A stretch of 60,643 nt of DNA from Candidatus Dormiibacterota bacterium (GTDB lineage Bacteria > Chloroflexota > Dormibacteria > Aeolococcales > Aeolococcaceae), in NCBI GenBank assembly GCA_019245575.1, contig JAFARE010000026.1:1-60643 (forward strand), read 5' to 3'. The translations under genes and the position numbers were made by a program. Within the stretch, counting starts at the first letter, position 1, and each line of letters starts with the position of its first letter. Shown piece by piece: positions 24,880-33,142 of this stretch. A model generated the notes under the pieces. That model worked only from the letters and a program-made list of their open reading frames with translations. It made no database searches and was not told the DNA's origin.

Positions 24880-25260
24880 GTGTCCACGCGAGAGCGGACA
24901 GAATCCTCCGGGACAGGCGACGGCGGCGACTTCGAGGTTGTCACCGGCGGCGAGGTGCTGCGCCGCTACCGCACCGGTGACCTGGTCGACGCGCCCGTCG
25001 AGTTCGACGATGGTGATGTTCCGTCCTCAGTGCGGCACCTGATCCCGCTGGCTCGGCACTGGGGGATCGGCGACGACGTTCTCCGAGAGCATCTAGTTCA
25101 TGCGGGCGATCCCCGGGACCTCGCGGAGATGAAGGCAGCAGTCGAAGCTGCAGAAGACGCCCTGGATGCTTGGCTCACGTCCGCGGACGCTCTGCGGGAC
25201 CCGTCGGCGGCCTACCTCGCTTTCACGTCGCTACGAATGGCCGCGGAGCTCGTGCCCTAG
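24880..25260 (+). CDS. Small acidic hypothetical protein
   Basis: A 126-residue acidic protein. The first 25 residues are disordered-looking (TRERTESSGTGDGGDFEV); the remainder is helical (LREHLVHAGDPRDLAEMKAAVEAAEDALDAWLTSADALRD). The TACTCT-N6-GTG start suits a leaderless mRNA. It is divergent from the preceding unknown gene. No family recognised. Confidence 0.6.
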   Translation: MSTRERTESSGTGDGGDFEVVTGGEVLRRYRTGDLVDAPVEFDDGDVPSSVRHLIPLARHWGIGDDVLREHLVHAGDPRDLAEMKAAVEAAEDALDAWLTSADALRDPSAAYLAFTSLRMAAELVP

Positions 25261-25399
25261 GTACATTCCGGGGTACTGGCCTGCCTGAGCGCGGTCTCGT
25301 CGCTCCCGGTCTGAGGTTGTCCGCAGGGTCCGCGGCAGGAGTTCGCGAGGGGCCGTCTCGACCAACGTCACCCGAGAGAGTCATGCAATCCTTCTGCCC

Positions 25400-26233
25400 G
25401 TGCGCGGCCTGGTACTTGGTGGCGGCGGGATCACCGGCGTAGCCTGGGAGACGGGTCTCCTCGCCGGGCTGTCAGTGGCGGGCGTCGACCTCACGCGCGC
25501 CGACTTGGTTGTTGGCACGTCGGCAGGCTCGCTGGTGGGCGCGCAGATCCTCAGCGACACTCCCATCAGGGAGTTGTATGACGTACAGCTCGCCGACCCC
25601 GCGAGCGGCGAGACGGGGCTCCGCCTGGGGCTTTCATTCCTGTTCCGCTTCATCGCAGCCTCGATGGTCCCTGGAAGCGAGCAGCGGACAGCACGCCGGC
25701 TCGGCCGAACGGCGCTGCGAGCACATGCCGGGCCGGAGTCACAATGGGTAGCCGACTTCGTGAAGAAGCGGATTGGAGCACCTGCGTGGCCTGAGAGCCG
25801 CCTGCTGGTTCCTGCGGTCGACACGGAGACCGGCGAACTTCGGCAGTTCGACCGGCAGGGCGACGTGCCGTTGGTCAATGCGGTGGCCGCTGGCTGTGCG
25901 TGGCCAACGCTCGCACCGCCGATCACGATCGGAGGCCGGCGCTACATGGACGGCGGAATCCGCTCGCCCACCAACGCCGACCTGGCGACCGGCTGCGACC
26001 GAGTCGTCGTGATTGCGCCCATCACGTCCGCGCTCCGAAGGCGACAGCGCATCTCCGTCCAGTTGGCCGCATTGGGCCCCGGAGTGCGGTCAGCAGTGGT
26101 CAGCCCCGATCGAGCCGCGAAGCGAGCGATTGGGAGGAATGTGATGGACGAAACGAGACGACCGGCCGCGGCGCGCGCCGGATTCGCACAGGCCGCGTCC
26201 GTTGCGACACAAGTAGCCGCCGTCTGGATTTAG
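25400..26233 (+). CDS. Patatin-like phospholipase
   Basis: A 277-residue serine lipid hydrolase. The oxyanion loop GGGGITG (7-13), nucleophile Ser41 in GTSAGS (39-44) and catalytic Asp184 in MDGGIRSP are all present, so it should be active on phospholipid or acyl-ester bonds. No signal peptide is visible, which suggests an intracellular or membrane-surface enzyme. It begins at a GTG; no good promoter is seen in the 139 bases upstream. It is convergent with the C26 peptidase. Confidence 0.87.
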   Translation: MRGLVLGGGGITGVAWETGLLAGLSVAGVDLTRADLVVGTSAGSLVGAQILSDTPIRELYDVQLADPASGETGLRLGLSFLFRFIAASMVPGSEQRTARRLGRTALRAHAGPESQWVADFVKKRIGAPAWPESRLLVPAVDTETGELRQFDRQGDVPLVNAVAAGCAWPTLAPPITIGGRRYMDGGIRSPTNADLATGCDRVVVIAPITSALRRRQRISVQLAALGPGVRSAVVSPDRAAKRAIGRNVMDETRRPAAARAGFAQAASVATQVAAVWI

Positions 26234-26454
26234 CGGAGGAATCCGTCCGTCAGGGGTGATTGGCGGATGGTGGCCTGGTCCATCGCCTTTGCGCTCGATG
26301 GGCAATCGTGCGGTCTCTCCGACGCGCCCTTAGCTTTCCACCCGGGACCATCCAACGTCACTGAGGCCTGCGTCGTCGATTTCATTTTGCTTGTGCATCA
26401 TGATCCGAGCGGCCACCACGATCTGATCCCAAGAGTTCGTCAGCATCCCTCGTC

Positions 26455-27150
26455 TTAGCCCTTGATCAACTGAGCGAATCCTTCGACGAGGCGACAAGAG
26501 CTCTCCGCTTCAGCCATCTCTTCCGGGTGCCATTGCACAGCCAGCAGCCGAAGATCTGGAGCCTCAAGAGCTTCAACGCAGCCGTCACTGCTCAGTGCGG
26601 CAAGTTGCAGGTATGGCGCCAGGCGATCGACGGCCTGGTGGTGGCCACTGTTCACCGCCACGACGTCAGTGCGGAGGACCTGCCGCAGGTAGGTTCCCTC
26701 AAGGATCCGCACGTCGTGAACTGCCGCGGCGGGATTCGCGCCCCATTGGGGATGGTCGACGTGCTGGTGTAGCGTTCCGCCCAACGCAACGTTGAGCACC
26801 TGCTGTCCACGGCATATCCCAAGTATCGGAAGGTTTCGTGCACGAGCTGCCGCAACCATGTCGAGTTCGAGCGCGTCCAGATCCTCGATGGACGTCTGAG
26901 TTCGTGGTCCCGGCTCCTGTCCGTACCGTGCCGGCGCAACGTCGGGGCCGCCTGGGATGACGAGGCCGTCAAGACGCGCAACGACCCTCGTCGACGATTT
27001 CGGAGTGATCAGCACGGGCACGAGCCCACCCGAGCTCAGCAGGCTGAGATAGCGCAGGGCATTCTCGCCGGGGGAGGCTGAACGGGCCACGATGTCGTCC
27101 GTCCACGTCAACCCAACAAGCGGATCACGCTGTATGCGCGTCGACGTCAT
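26455..27150 (-). CDS. Gamma-glutamyl-gamma-aminobutyrate hydrolase family (peptidase C26)
   Basis: A class-I glutamine-amidotransferase-like hydrolase of 231 residues. The triad is Cys113 (GICRGQQ), His208 and Glu210 (QWHPEE), and DGLVIPGGPDVAPARYG matches PuuD-type enzymes that hydrolyse gamma-glutamyl amides, as in putrescine breakdown. TACCCT lies exactly 6 bases before the ATG, so it is probably leaderless. No other polyamine genes are near, so the true substrate is open. Confidence 0.85.
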   Translation of the reverse strand: MTSTRIQRDPLVGLTWTDDIVARSASPGENALRYLSLLSSGGLVPVLITPKSSTRVVARLDGLVIPGGPDVAPARYGQEPGPRTQTSIEDLDALELDMVAAARARNLPILGICRGQQVLNVALGGTLHQHVDHPQWGANPAAAVHDVRILEGTYLRQVLRTDVVAVNSGHHQAVDRLAPYLQLAALSSDGCVEALEAPDLRLLAVQWHPEEMAEAESSCRLVEGFAQLIKG

Positions 27151-27156
27151 GGGGGG

Positions 27157-27162
27157 AGGGTA
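27157..27162 (-). promoter_or_regulatory. Leaderless -10 of the C26 peptidase gene
   Basis: TACCCT on the minus strand exactly 6 bases before the ATG at 27150. The spacer is all C, so no ribosome binding site is possible. Confidence 0.45.
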
Positions 27163-27217
27163 GCGAAACACCGCTCGGCCCTCGGGTCGAGCTCGCATCG
27201 GAGCCGTCGCCAGACGG

Positions 27218-27223
27218 TACCGT
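27218..27223 (+). promoter_or_regulatory. Leaderless -10 of the DksA/TraR-like gene
   Basis: TACCGT exactly 6 bases before the ATG at 27230. Confidence 0.4.
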
Positions 27224-27229
27224 AGTCCG

Positions 27230-27595
27230 ATGGACCACGAGCAGCAGGCGGCATGGCACGAGCGCGTCCGTCGGGCGCTGATCGACAAGCGCACTGAGCT
27301 CTTTGCCAAGGTGGAGCAACTCGGCGCTCACGACCCCGCGGAGACGTCGAACCTCAACTTCGGCAAGCGCATCGGCGAGGGCACCACGTACGCCGTGGAG
27401 CGCATGACCGGCGCGTACCAGGCGCGCACTCTCTACGAGACGGTACGAGAGATCGACGAAGCGCTCGTGCGCCTGGACGCTGGGACCTATGGCCTGTGCG
27501 CATCATGTGGCAAGCGGATTCCCGCGCCGCGGCTCGACCTCGTGCCGTGGGCCGCGCGATGCGTGCCGTGCAGCGCTCCGGCACGGCGCGCCTGA
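27230..27595 (+). CDS. DksA/TraR-type zinc-finger protein
   Basis: A 121-residue protein with an N-terminal coiled coil and a C-terminal four-cysteine finger at Cys90, 93, 111 and 114 (CX2C-X17-CX2C). The family binds in the secondary channel of RNA polymerase and alters promoter use under stress. GTYGLCASCGKRIPAPRLDLVPWAARCVPC is very typical. The helical part contains Glu/Arg-rich heptads but lacks the clear DxxDxA tip of E. coli DksA, so it may act differently. It is divergent from the C26 peptidase. Confidence 0.85.
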   Translation: MDHEQQAAWHERVRRALIDKRTELFAKVEQLGAHDPAETSNLNFGKRIGEGTTYAVERMTGAYQARTLYETVREIDEALVRLDAGTYGLCASCGKRIPAPRLDLVPWAARCVPCSAPARRA

Positions 27596-27889
27596 GGTAC
27601 ACCCCGACAGTTGGAATTGCTGGACCGCGCGCGAATCTACTAGAACGTGGAGCGCGATGCAGTTGCGCTGGTCTTCCATTGTTGCATGCAACGCCCGCGT
27701 CAACCTTTCGAGGCCGACAGGTCGCCCGCGATCCGCGACCGTCGCTACGGTCTTAACGTGATTACTAACCCGGTTGCGGCCGGTGTCCTTCTATCACGAG
27801 GACGAGACCGCTGGGACTTCGCGCGGAAATGGCTGCCGGGCCTGGCACGCCTCGTCGACATGTTGGTAAGTCATGAGCGACACGGGACA
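27596..27889. other. Intergenic stretch with no recognisable gene
   Basis: There are 294 bases between the convergent DksA-like and NMO-like genes. An open frame crosses it on the plus strand, but the predicted protein has no family resemblance and continues antisense through the NMO gene. I see no tRNA, repeat or strong terminator. Confidence 0.5.
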
Positions 27890-28849
27890 TCAGCCGAGAC
27901 GCGACACCAGGGCGGCAACGAGGTCGGACGCCGGCGGCACCGACGTCACGCTCGCGACACCCGTCCCTGCGTACAGGGCCATGGCGTCGATCCTGCCTTC
28001 CACATGACGACTGGGCGTGGCAGAACTGAAGCGCGCGATCGGCCGCCGGGCTCCGGGCGGACCGCCCTCAGCGACAACGTCCCCCTCGAAGGCCTCCGCC
28101 GCGGCCAGAGCGCTCTTCAGCACTCGGTGCGGTGCGTCCGGCCAGCCTCCAGAGAATCCGGTGGTTAGCACGGTGTCATCCGCCGACTGGGCAGCCAGCA
28201 ATGCGTCGATGTACACCGGATGCGCTCGAGACTCCTGGGTCGCAACGAACGCCGTGCCGACGCGGACAGCCGCGGCACCCGCATCGACCGCCCACGCCGC
28301 ACTCTCCGCCGTGGCGATCCCGCCCGCTGCGACGACGGGTATAGAGACGCGTTCAGAGACTTCGCGGAGCAACTGCTCGAGCGGCTGCGTCCCGCGCACA
28401 TGCCCACCGGCCTCGACTCCCTGGGCGATGACGAAGTCGCAGCCGGCGTCCTGCGCCGCCAACGCATGATCTAGGGAGCCGACCTGCCACGCGACGAGGG
28501 CGACTCCAGCCGACCGAGCGCGGGACACGAGCAAAGGGTCCGGCGTGGTCCAAAACACTTCGACGACACGCAGTCGTGCCGCCGCAGCTTCGAAGGTCGC
28601 AAGGTCATCTTGGACCCGGTGTCCGAAGAAGCCCATGCCAACTGCGCCGCCGTCTGCTCCAGCCAGCGCGTTAGTCATACGCTCGTCAGCTGACTCCAGC
28701 GCGTCGAATTCGCACAGCATGCCGAGCGCACCGGCGCGCGCCACCGCGCTGGCAAGCTCCGGACCCGAAACCCCACCCATTGCCGCTTGTTGCAGTGGGT
28801 GCCGGCATCCAACAAGCCTCGTAAAGCTAGTCTGCAATGGCTCCTCCAT
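27890..28849 (-). CDS. Nitronate monooxygenase-like flavin enzyme
   Basis: A TIM-barrel FMN enzyme of about 319 residues of the NMO / enoyl-reductase-II-like family. LVGCRHPLQQAAMGGVSGPELASAVARAGALGML is the N-terminal FMN region, AQGVEAGGH is the conserved active-site loop with the His, and VVAAGGIATAES the phosphate-binding site. It may oxidise nitronates or reduce an enoyl compound; sequence alone does not decide. The ATG at 28849 is preferred over a GTG at 28861. It ends the island next to the tRNA. Confidence 0.82.
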   Translation of the reverse strand: MEEPLQTSFTRLVGCRHPLQQAAMGGVSGPELASAVARAGALGMLCEFDALESADERMTNALAGADGGAVGMGFFGHRVQDDLATFEAAAARLRVVEVFWTTPDPLLVSRARSAGVALVAWQVGSLDHALAAQDAGCDFVIAQGVEAGGHVRGTQPLEQLLREVSERVSIPVVAAGGIATAESAAWAVDAGAAAVRVGTAFVATQESRAHPVYIDALLAAQSADDTVLTTGFSGGWPDAPHRVLKSALAAAEAFEGDVVAEGGPPGARRPIARFSSATPSRHVEGRIDAMALYAGTGVASVTSVPPASDLVAALVSRLG

Positions 28850-28861
28850 GCGAGTCACCAC

Positions 28862-29158
28862 GAGCAGTTCCGCCTCGCTGCATCAGCGACAGCAGATGGT
28901 AGTTCAGTTACCCCTTCTCAGGCAGTCTGCCCAGCTCTGTTCACCCCACGGTGAGCCGTCCGCTGCGCTTTCGTAGGGCGACGCCAGAGCCGCCCTTCGG
29001 GCTCCGGCGTCGGCGGCCGATGGCCCTACGCCGTAGCCCACGCCAGCTGCTGATCGGTGTTCAGTGTTTGAGCGGGCCGAGCACGACGTCGACGGTCACC
29101 TTCCCGTCGTGGCCGAGCAGGAGTTTCAGCCAAAACTGACTAAGAGCCATCTATGGCA
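28862..29158. other. Non-coding stretch next to the tRNA with a nested hairpin
   Basis: There are about 300 bases between the NMO-like start and the tRNA 3' side. The only clear structure is the nested hairpin at 28973-29029. No family-like ORF is seen. The sequence looks like the inner edge of the island. Confidence 0.5.
28973..29029 (+). repeat. Nested inverted repeat / strong hairpin
   Basis: The outer stem GTAGGGC (28973-28979) pairs with GCCCTAC (29023-29029). The inner stem GACGCC plus GAGCC (28980-28991) pairs with GGCTC plus GGCGTC (29000-29011) across one mismatch and an 8-base loop. There is no T run, so it is not a normal terminator. It could be a structured RNA, a recombination site or a small repeat element. 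Confidence 0.55.
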
Positions 29159-29209
29159 GAAAGTCGGGGAGCGCGGACTCGAACCGCGGACCCCTGGTCC
29201 CCCAGACCA
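29159..29209 (-). repeat. Attachment-site copy within the intact tRNA-Pro
   Basis: The 51-base partner of 22841-22890, covering the tRNA 3' half plus 5 bases past the discriminator. Confidence 0.7.
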
Positions 29210-29237
29210 GTACTCTAACCACCTGAGCTACTCCCCG
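29164..29237 (-). tRNA. tRNA-Pro (anticodon GGG)
   Basis: A 74-base cloverleaf. The acceptor arms CGGGGAG and CTCCCCG pair, the anticodon stem CTGGT/ACCAG holds the loop CTGGGGG with GGG at its centre, and the T arm is CGCGG-TTCGAGT-CCGCG. It reads CCC/CCU proline codons. CCA is not encoded. Its 3' half is repeated at 22841-22890. Confidence 0.95.
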
Positions 29238-29249
29238 GAATCCGCCGGA

Positions 29250-30278
29250 TCAGTCTAGCCCATCACGCGGCGCCAGTCCGCGCAGCTCCTCGGCGGGATC
29301 GCGGCTCATCAGGTCGGCAAGCGCTTCGTCCACGGGCTTGCCCTCGAACAACACGGCATTGACCTCCCGCGTGATCGGCATGTCCACGCCGTGCTTCGCG
29401 GCGAGGCGTGCTGCCACCCGCGCTGCAGATACCCCCTCCACTACCATGCGCACCTGCTGCATCGCCTCTTCGAGCGACGCCCCGCGCCCAATCGCCTCGC
29501 CCAGCTGGCGGTTGCGCGAGTGCGGGCTGGTGCACGTGACGACGCAGTCGCCCAACCCCGCCAGGCCCGCGAACGTCATCACGTTGGCGCCGCGGCGCAC
29601 GCCCAGACGGGCGATCTCGGCGATGCCGCGCGTGAGGATCGCCGCCTTGCCGTTGTCGCCCACGCCCATGCCGTCGCACGCGCCCACCGCGATGGCGAGC
29701 ACGTTCTTCAGCGCACCGCCGTACTCCACGCCCACGCGGTCCGCCGTGCTGTACACGCGGAACGAGCTGCTGCTGCACGCGTCACGGACGCGCTCGGCGG
29801 CATGTGACTCCCCGGCGACGACGGACGCCGCTGGCAGCCCGCGCGCCACCTCCACCGCGATGTTGGGTCCGCTCAGCGCGGTGATCGCGCCGTCCCAGCC
29901 GCTGCCGAGGACGTCGGCCAGCACGCCACTCATCGTCAGCGAGGTGCGCTCCTCGAACCCCTTGGCGCCGCTGACGATCACGCAGTCGCGCTGCAGGTGC
30001 GGCGCTACGAGCGTGGCGACGTCGCGCATGCCGTGCGTGGGGACCGCGAGCACGACGATGCCGCACCCATGCACGCAGGCGGCCGGGTCCGCTGTCACCT
30101 CGACCGACGCGTCGAGCTCCATGTCGCTCAGGTAGCGGGGGTTGTGCCGCGTGCGCGCGATCTCCGCCGCCAGGTCCTGATGCCGAGCCCACAGCGATAC
30201 CTCGCGGTCACCGTCGCGCGCCAGCGCCTGCGCCAGCGCCATGCCCCACGAGCCGGCGCCGACGACCGCGATGCGCAC
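29250..30278 (-). CDS. gpsA: Glycerol-3-phosphate dehydrogenase [NAD(P)+]
   Basis: Makes sn-glycerol-3-phosphate for phospholipids. 342 residues with IAVVGAGSWGMALAQALA at the N-terminus, LSGPNIAVEVARGLPAA, and the catalytic-lysine region EYGGALKNVLAIAVGACDG. GGANVMTFAGLAGLGDCVVTCTSPHSRNRQLG-type sequence is complete. A GTG at 30278 gives the family-like MRIAVVGAG start; a TTG at 30284 would overlap the der stop. It is the last gene of the long minus-strand core operon. Confidence 0.95.
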   Translation of the reverse strand: MRIAVVGAGSWGMALAQALARDGDREVSLWARHQDLAAEIARTRHNPRYLSDMELDASVEVTADPAACVHGCGIVVLAVPTHGMRDVATLVAPHLQRDCVIVSGAKGFEERTSLTMSGVLADVLGSGWDGAITALSGPNIAVEVARGLPAASVVAGESHAAERVRDACSSSSFRVYSTADRVGVEYGGALKNVLAIAVGACDGMGVGDNGKAAILTRGIAEIARLGVRRGANVMTFAGLAGLGDCVVTCTSPHSRNRQLGEAIGRGASLEEAMQQVRMVVEGVSAARVAARLAAKHGVDMPITREVNAVLFEGKPVDEALADLMSRDPAEELRGLAPRDGLD

Positions 30279-30280
30279 CC

Positions 30281-31699
30281 TCAATCGCCCGCGTCGTCGC
30301 GACGCCGCGTCACAATGCGGAGCCGCACGCCGTCGAAGCCGAATGCCTCGCGGATGCGGTTCTCAAGGTAGCGCGAATACGCGAAGTGCAGCAGCGCCGG
30401 ATCGTTGACAAACAGCACGAACGTCGGCACGGCGCCGCGGGCCTGCGTCGCGTAGAGGATCCTGAGCTTGCGCCCCTTGTGCGTCCGGGGCGGATGCTCG
30501 TCGACCGCGTCGCGGATCACCGTGTTGAGGGCTCCGGTGCCGGCGTGCACGGCGCGCGCGTCACCCACGCGAGCCGCCGTGGCCAGCACCTTGTCGACGT
30601 TGCGGCCCTCGGTTGCCGACAGCGTGAGCACCGGCGCACCGGGCACGAAGTGGAACCCCGCGCCGATCTCCTTCAGGAACGACGGTCTGGCGCGGGACTC
30701 TTGCGGCACCAGGTCCCACTTGTTCGCCACCACCACGAGGCCGGTCCCGGCATCCGCCGCGTATCCCGCCACGTGGCGGTCCTGGGCAACCACGCCCTGC
30801 GAAGCGTCCATCACAAGCACAGCCACATCGGCCCGCTCCAGCGCTCGGAGCGAGCGCAACAGGCTGTATCGCTCCACGTCGTTGTCCACCAAGCCGCGGC
30901 GGCGGATGCCCGCCGTGTCCACCAACCGCACGGTGCGCCCCTCGAAGTCCAGCACCGTGTCCACCACGTCGCGGGTCGTTCCGGCCACTGGTGACACCAA
31001 CGTGCGCTCCTGCCCCACCAGCGCGTTGAGCAGGGATGACTTGCCCGTGTTCGGGCGGCCGATGATCGCGATGCGCAGCTCAGCGGCGGCGCCGTCCGGC
31101 CGCGGGTCGCGCGGCGGCGGCAGCGCGGCCACCATCGCATCGAGCAGGTCGCCGGTGTCCCTGCCTTGCAGCGCGCTGACGAGCATGGGCTCGCCAAGCC
31201 CCAGCCCGTACAGCTCGTGGGCGAAGTGCGGGTCGCGGTCGCTCTCTGCCTTGTTGCCCACCAGCAGCACCGGCTTCCCGCCGCTCCGCACGATGGTGGC
31301 GATGTCCTCGTCGAGCGCGGTGACGCCGGCGCGCACGTCGAGCACCAGCGCGATGACGTCGGCCTCCACGATCGCCGCGCGCGCCTGCGCCTGCGTGCCC
31401 GTCACCAGCGCTGCGATGTCCGGGGGCGCGGCGGGGTCGGGCCGCGGGTCGAGCCCCGCTGTGTCGATCACGGTGAATGCGCGGCCGCGCCATTCCACCA
31501 CGCCGTACAGCCGGTCGCGTGTCAGACCCGCCATCTCATCGACGATTGCGCGCTGCGTGCCCGTCAGCCGGTTGAACAGCGTCGATTTGCCCACGTTCGG
31601 ACGCCCGACGATGGCGACGATGCCGCTCGGCGCCTCCAGCGTCTCGTCCGGCCGCGCCCGCCGTTGCGTGCGCCGGCGCGCCCCGGCTGCGGCGGTCAT
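30281..31699 (-). CDS. der: Ribosome assembly GTPase Der (EngA)
   Basis: A 472-residue protein with two tandem GTPase domains: VAIVGRPNVGKSTLFNRLTG in the first and IAIIGRPNTGKSSLLNALVG in the second, each followed by its own DTAG motif, and a C-terminal KH-like domain. It is essential for 50S subunit maturation. An Arg-rich 25-residue N-terminal extension precedes the first domain. It overlaps the mec gene by 4 bases and is followed directly by gpsA. Confidence 0.96.
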   Translation of the reverse strand: MTAAAGARRRTQRRARPDETLEAPSGIVAIVGRPNVGKSTLFNRLTGTQRAIVDEMAGLTRDRLYGVVEWRGRAFTVIDTAGLDPRPDPAAPPDIAALVTGTQAQARAAIVEADVIALVLDVRAGVTALDEDIATIVRSGGKPVLLVGNKAESDRDPHFAHELYGLGLGEPMLVSALQGRDTGDLLDAMVAALPPPRDPRPDGAAAELRIAIIGRPNTGKSSLLNALVGQERTLVSPVAGTTRDVVDTVLDFEGRTVRLVDTAGIRRRGLVDNDVERYSLLRSLRALERADVAVLVMDASQGVVAQDRHVAGYAADAGTGLVVVANKWDLVPQESRARPSFLKEIGAGFHFVPGAPVLTLSATEGRNVDKVLATAARVGDARAVHAGTGALNTVIRDAVDEHPPRTHKGRKLRILYATQARGAVPTFVLFVNDPALLHFAYSRYLENRIREAFGFDGVRLRIVTRRRDDAGD

Positions 31700-32151
31700 G
31701 GCGCGGGCGTGGGCTCGCGCGGCGTCATGATCAGGAGGAGCGGCACGAACTCGCCACCCTCATCGTTGAGCGTGAACGCGTTGACGTCGCCCGTGCCCTC
31801 GCGGCTCGTTGCGCAGATGACGTAGACGTAGTCCACCCAGGCGTGGTCTGTGTCGTACTGCGAGGGCCGCGCGGGATGGTCCGGATGGCTGTGCCAGTAG
31901 CCGACGACGTCGAGCCCGTTGGCGCGCGCTTCCCGGTCCGCGCGCATGATGTCACCCGGATCCATCAGGTATCGATCGCGCGACCGCTCTTCATTGAGGT
32001 TGCGCGCGGACGTCACCCCGAAGATCTCCCAGCGGCCCTCGGAACGACGCCCGATGAGCACCCCGCAGCCCTCGTTGGGATACGCGGCCGCTGCCAGGCG
32101 CTGCATGTCGTCGTGCGCCTCGATGAGGCACGCCACATCCACGCTGCTCAT
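31696..32151 (-). CDS. mec: JAMM/M67 metallopeptidase, Mec-like
   Basis: A 151-residue JAMM-domain zinc peptidase. All metal and catalytic residues are present: Glu27, His87, His89, Ser97 and Asp100 in the pattern HSHP-x6-SxxD. In Mycobacterium the homologue Mec removes new cysteine from the carrier CysO after CysM has made it. Here it overlaps cysM by 4 bases, so the same role is likely. The expected CysO gene is not beside it, which is discussed in the findings. Confidence 0.85.
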   Translation of the reverse strand: MSSVDVACLIEAHDDMQRLAAAAYPNEGCGVLIGRRSEGRWEIFGVTSARNLNEERSRDRYLMDPGDIMRADREARANGLDVVGYWHSHPDHPARPSQYDTDHAWVDYVYVICATSREGTGDVNAFTLNDEGGEFVPLLLIMTPREPTPAP

Positions 32152-33110
32152 GCGCTGCGCATGCGATACAGCCCGGTGGAGATGTAGCGGTCGCCGCCGT
32201 CGGCGAGCACGGTGACGACCACGCCCTGCCCGATGCGCCGCGCCACCTCACGCACCGCCCATAGCGCGGCGCCGCTGGAGTGGCCGGCGAGGATGCCCTC
32301 GCCGCGCGCCAGCGTCCGCGCAATCTCGTACGCAGGCTCGGTCTCCACGCCCACGTCCTCGTCGGCCAGCGATGCGTCGTAGATGCCGGGAACGATCGAC
32401 GACGCCATGTGCTTGAGACCCTCGAGCCCATGCCACGGCTCGGCCGGCTGCACGCTGACGCAGTGCACCTCGGGGTTCAATTCCTTCAAGCGCCGCGTGG
32501 TGCCGACAAACGTGCCGCTGGTACCCAGCCCAGCGACGAAGTGCGTCACCGCGCCGCCCGTCTGCTCCCAGATCTCGAGCGCGGTCGTGTCGTAGTGGGC
32601 CCGCCAGTTGGCGTCGTTGTTGTACTGATCGGGCATGAAGTAGCGGCCGGGGTCCGCCTCGTACATCTCGCGCACCAAGCGGATCGCGCCGTCGCTGCCC
32701 TCGAGCGCATCGCTGTACACGATGTCCGCTCCATACGCGTGCACCAGCTCCTTGCGTTCGGTGCTGACGTTGGCGGGCATCACGAGCCGCACGCGGTAGC
32801 TCTTGGCGGCGCCGACCATCGCGTACGCAACGCCGGTGTTGCCGCTGGTGCTGTCGAGGATCACGCGGTCACGCGTGAGCGCGCCGCTGCGCTCTCCCTC
32901 CTCGATCATGCGCAGCGCGGGCCGGTCCTTGACGGAGCCGCCCGGGTTCATGAACTCCGCCTTGGCGTACACGCGCACGCCGGGCGCATCGGCCTCGAAC
33001 ATGCGCAGGCGCAGCAGCGGCGTGTTGCCGATGCGGTCGCAGATGCCCTCGTCGGGCGCCGCCGCGATGCGCAGCGCTGTCTCTCGTGCCGGTGTTGCCA
33101 TCGCCGCCAT
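32148..33110 (-). CDS. cysM: Cysteine synthase, CysM/CysK family
   Basis: A fold-II PLP enzyme of 320 residues that makes cysteine from an activated serine and a sulfur donor. The PLP lysine is Lys61 (NPGGSVKDRPAL), followed by STSGNTG and GLGTSGTFVGTTRRLKE. Pairing with mec suggests the O-phosphoserine/protein-thiocarboxylate version, but the conserved residues I can see do not separate CysM from CysK. ATG at 33110 is chosen; a second in-frame ATG lies at 33101. Confidence 0.88.
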   Translation of the reverse strand: MAAMATPARETALRIAAAPDEGICDRIGNTPLLRLRMFEADAPGVRVYAKAEFMNPGGSVKDRPALRMIEEGERSGALTRDRVILDSTSGNTGVAYAMVGAAKSYRVRLVMPANVSTERKELVHAYGADIVYSDALEGSDGAIRLVREMYEADPGRYFMPDQYNNDANWRAHYDTTALEIWEQTGGAVTHFVAGLGTSGTFVGTTRRLKELNPEVHCVSVQPAEPWHGLEGLKHMASSIVPGIYDASLADEDVGVETEPAYEIARTLARGEGILAGHSSGAALWAVREVARRIGQGVVVTVLADGGDRYISTGLYRMRSA

Positions 33111-33142
33111 TATCCGGGCGCCGGGCGTGCCCGGCCTCAGCG

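Larger units (their letters stand above)
22841..29209. mobile_element. Probable decayed genomic island bounded by tRNA-Pro direct repeats
   Basis: About 6.3 kb lies between the partial copy (22841-22890) and the intact tRNA-Pro (29164-29237). This is the arrangement left by a site-specific integrase that recombines in the 3' half of a tRNA gene. Much of the interior is visibly richer in A and T and looser in spacing than the flanks. I find no integrase, recombinase, relaxase or transposase, so it is a remnant, a non-autonomous element or an ancient insertion. A local duplication of the tRNA is the alternative. Confidence 0.55.

Noticed and set aside
27647..28168. A 173-codon plus-strand frame after the DksA-like gene
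   Set aside because: The second half is antisense to the NMO-like gene, and the first half shows no family and no start signal.
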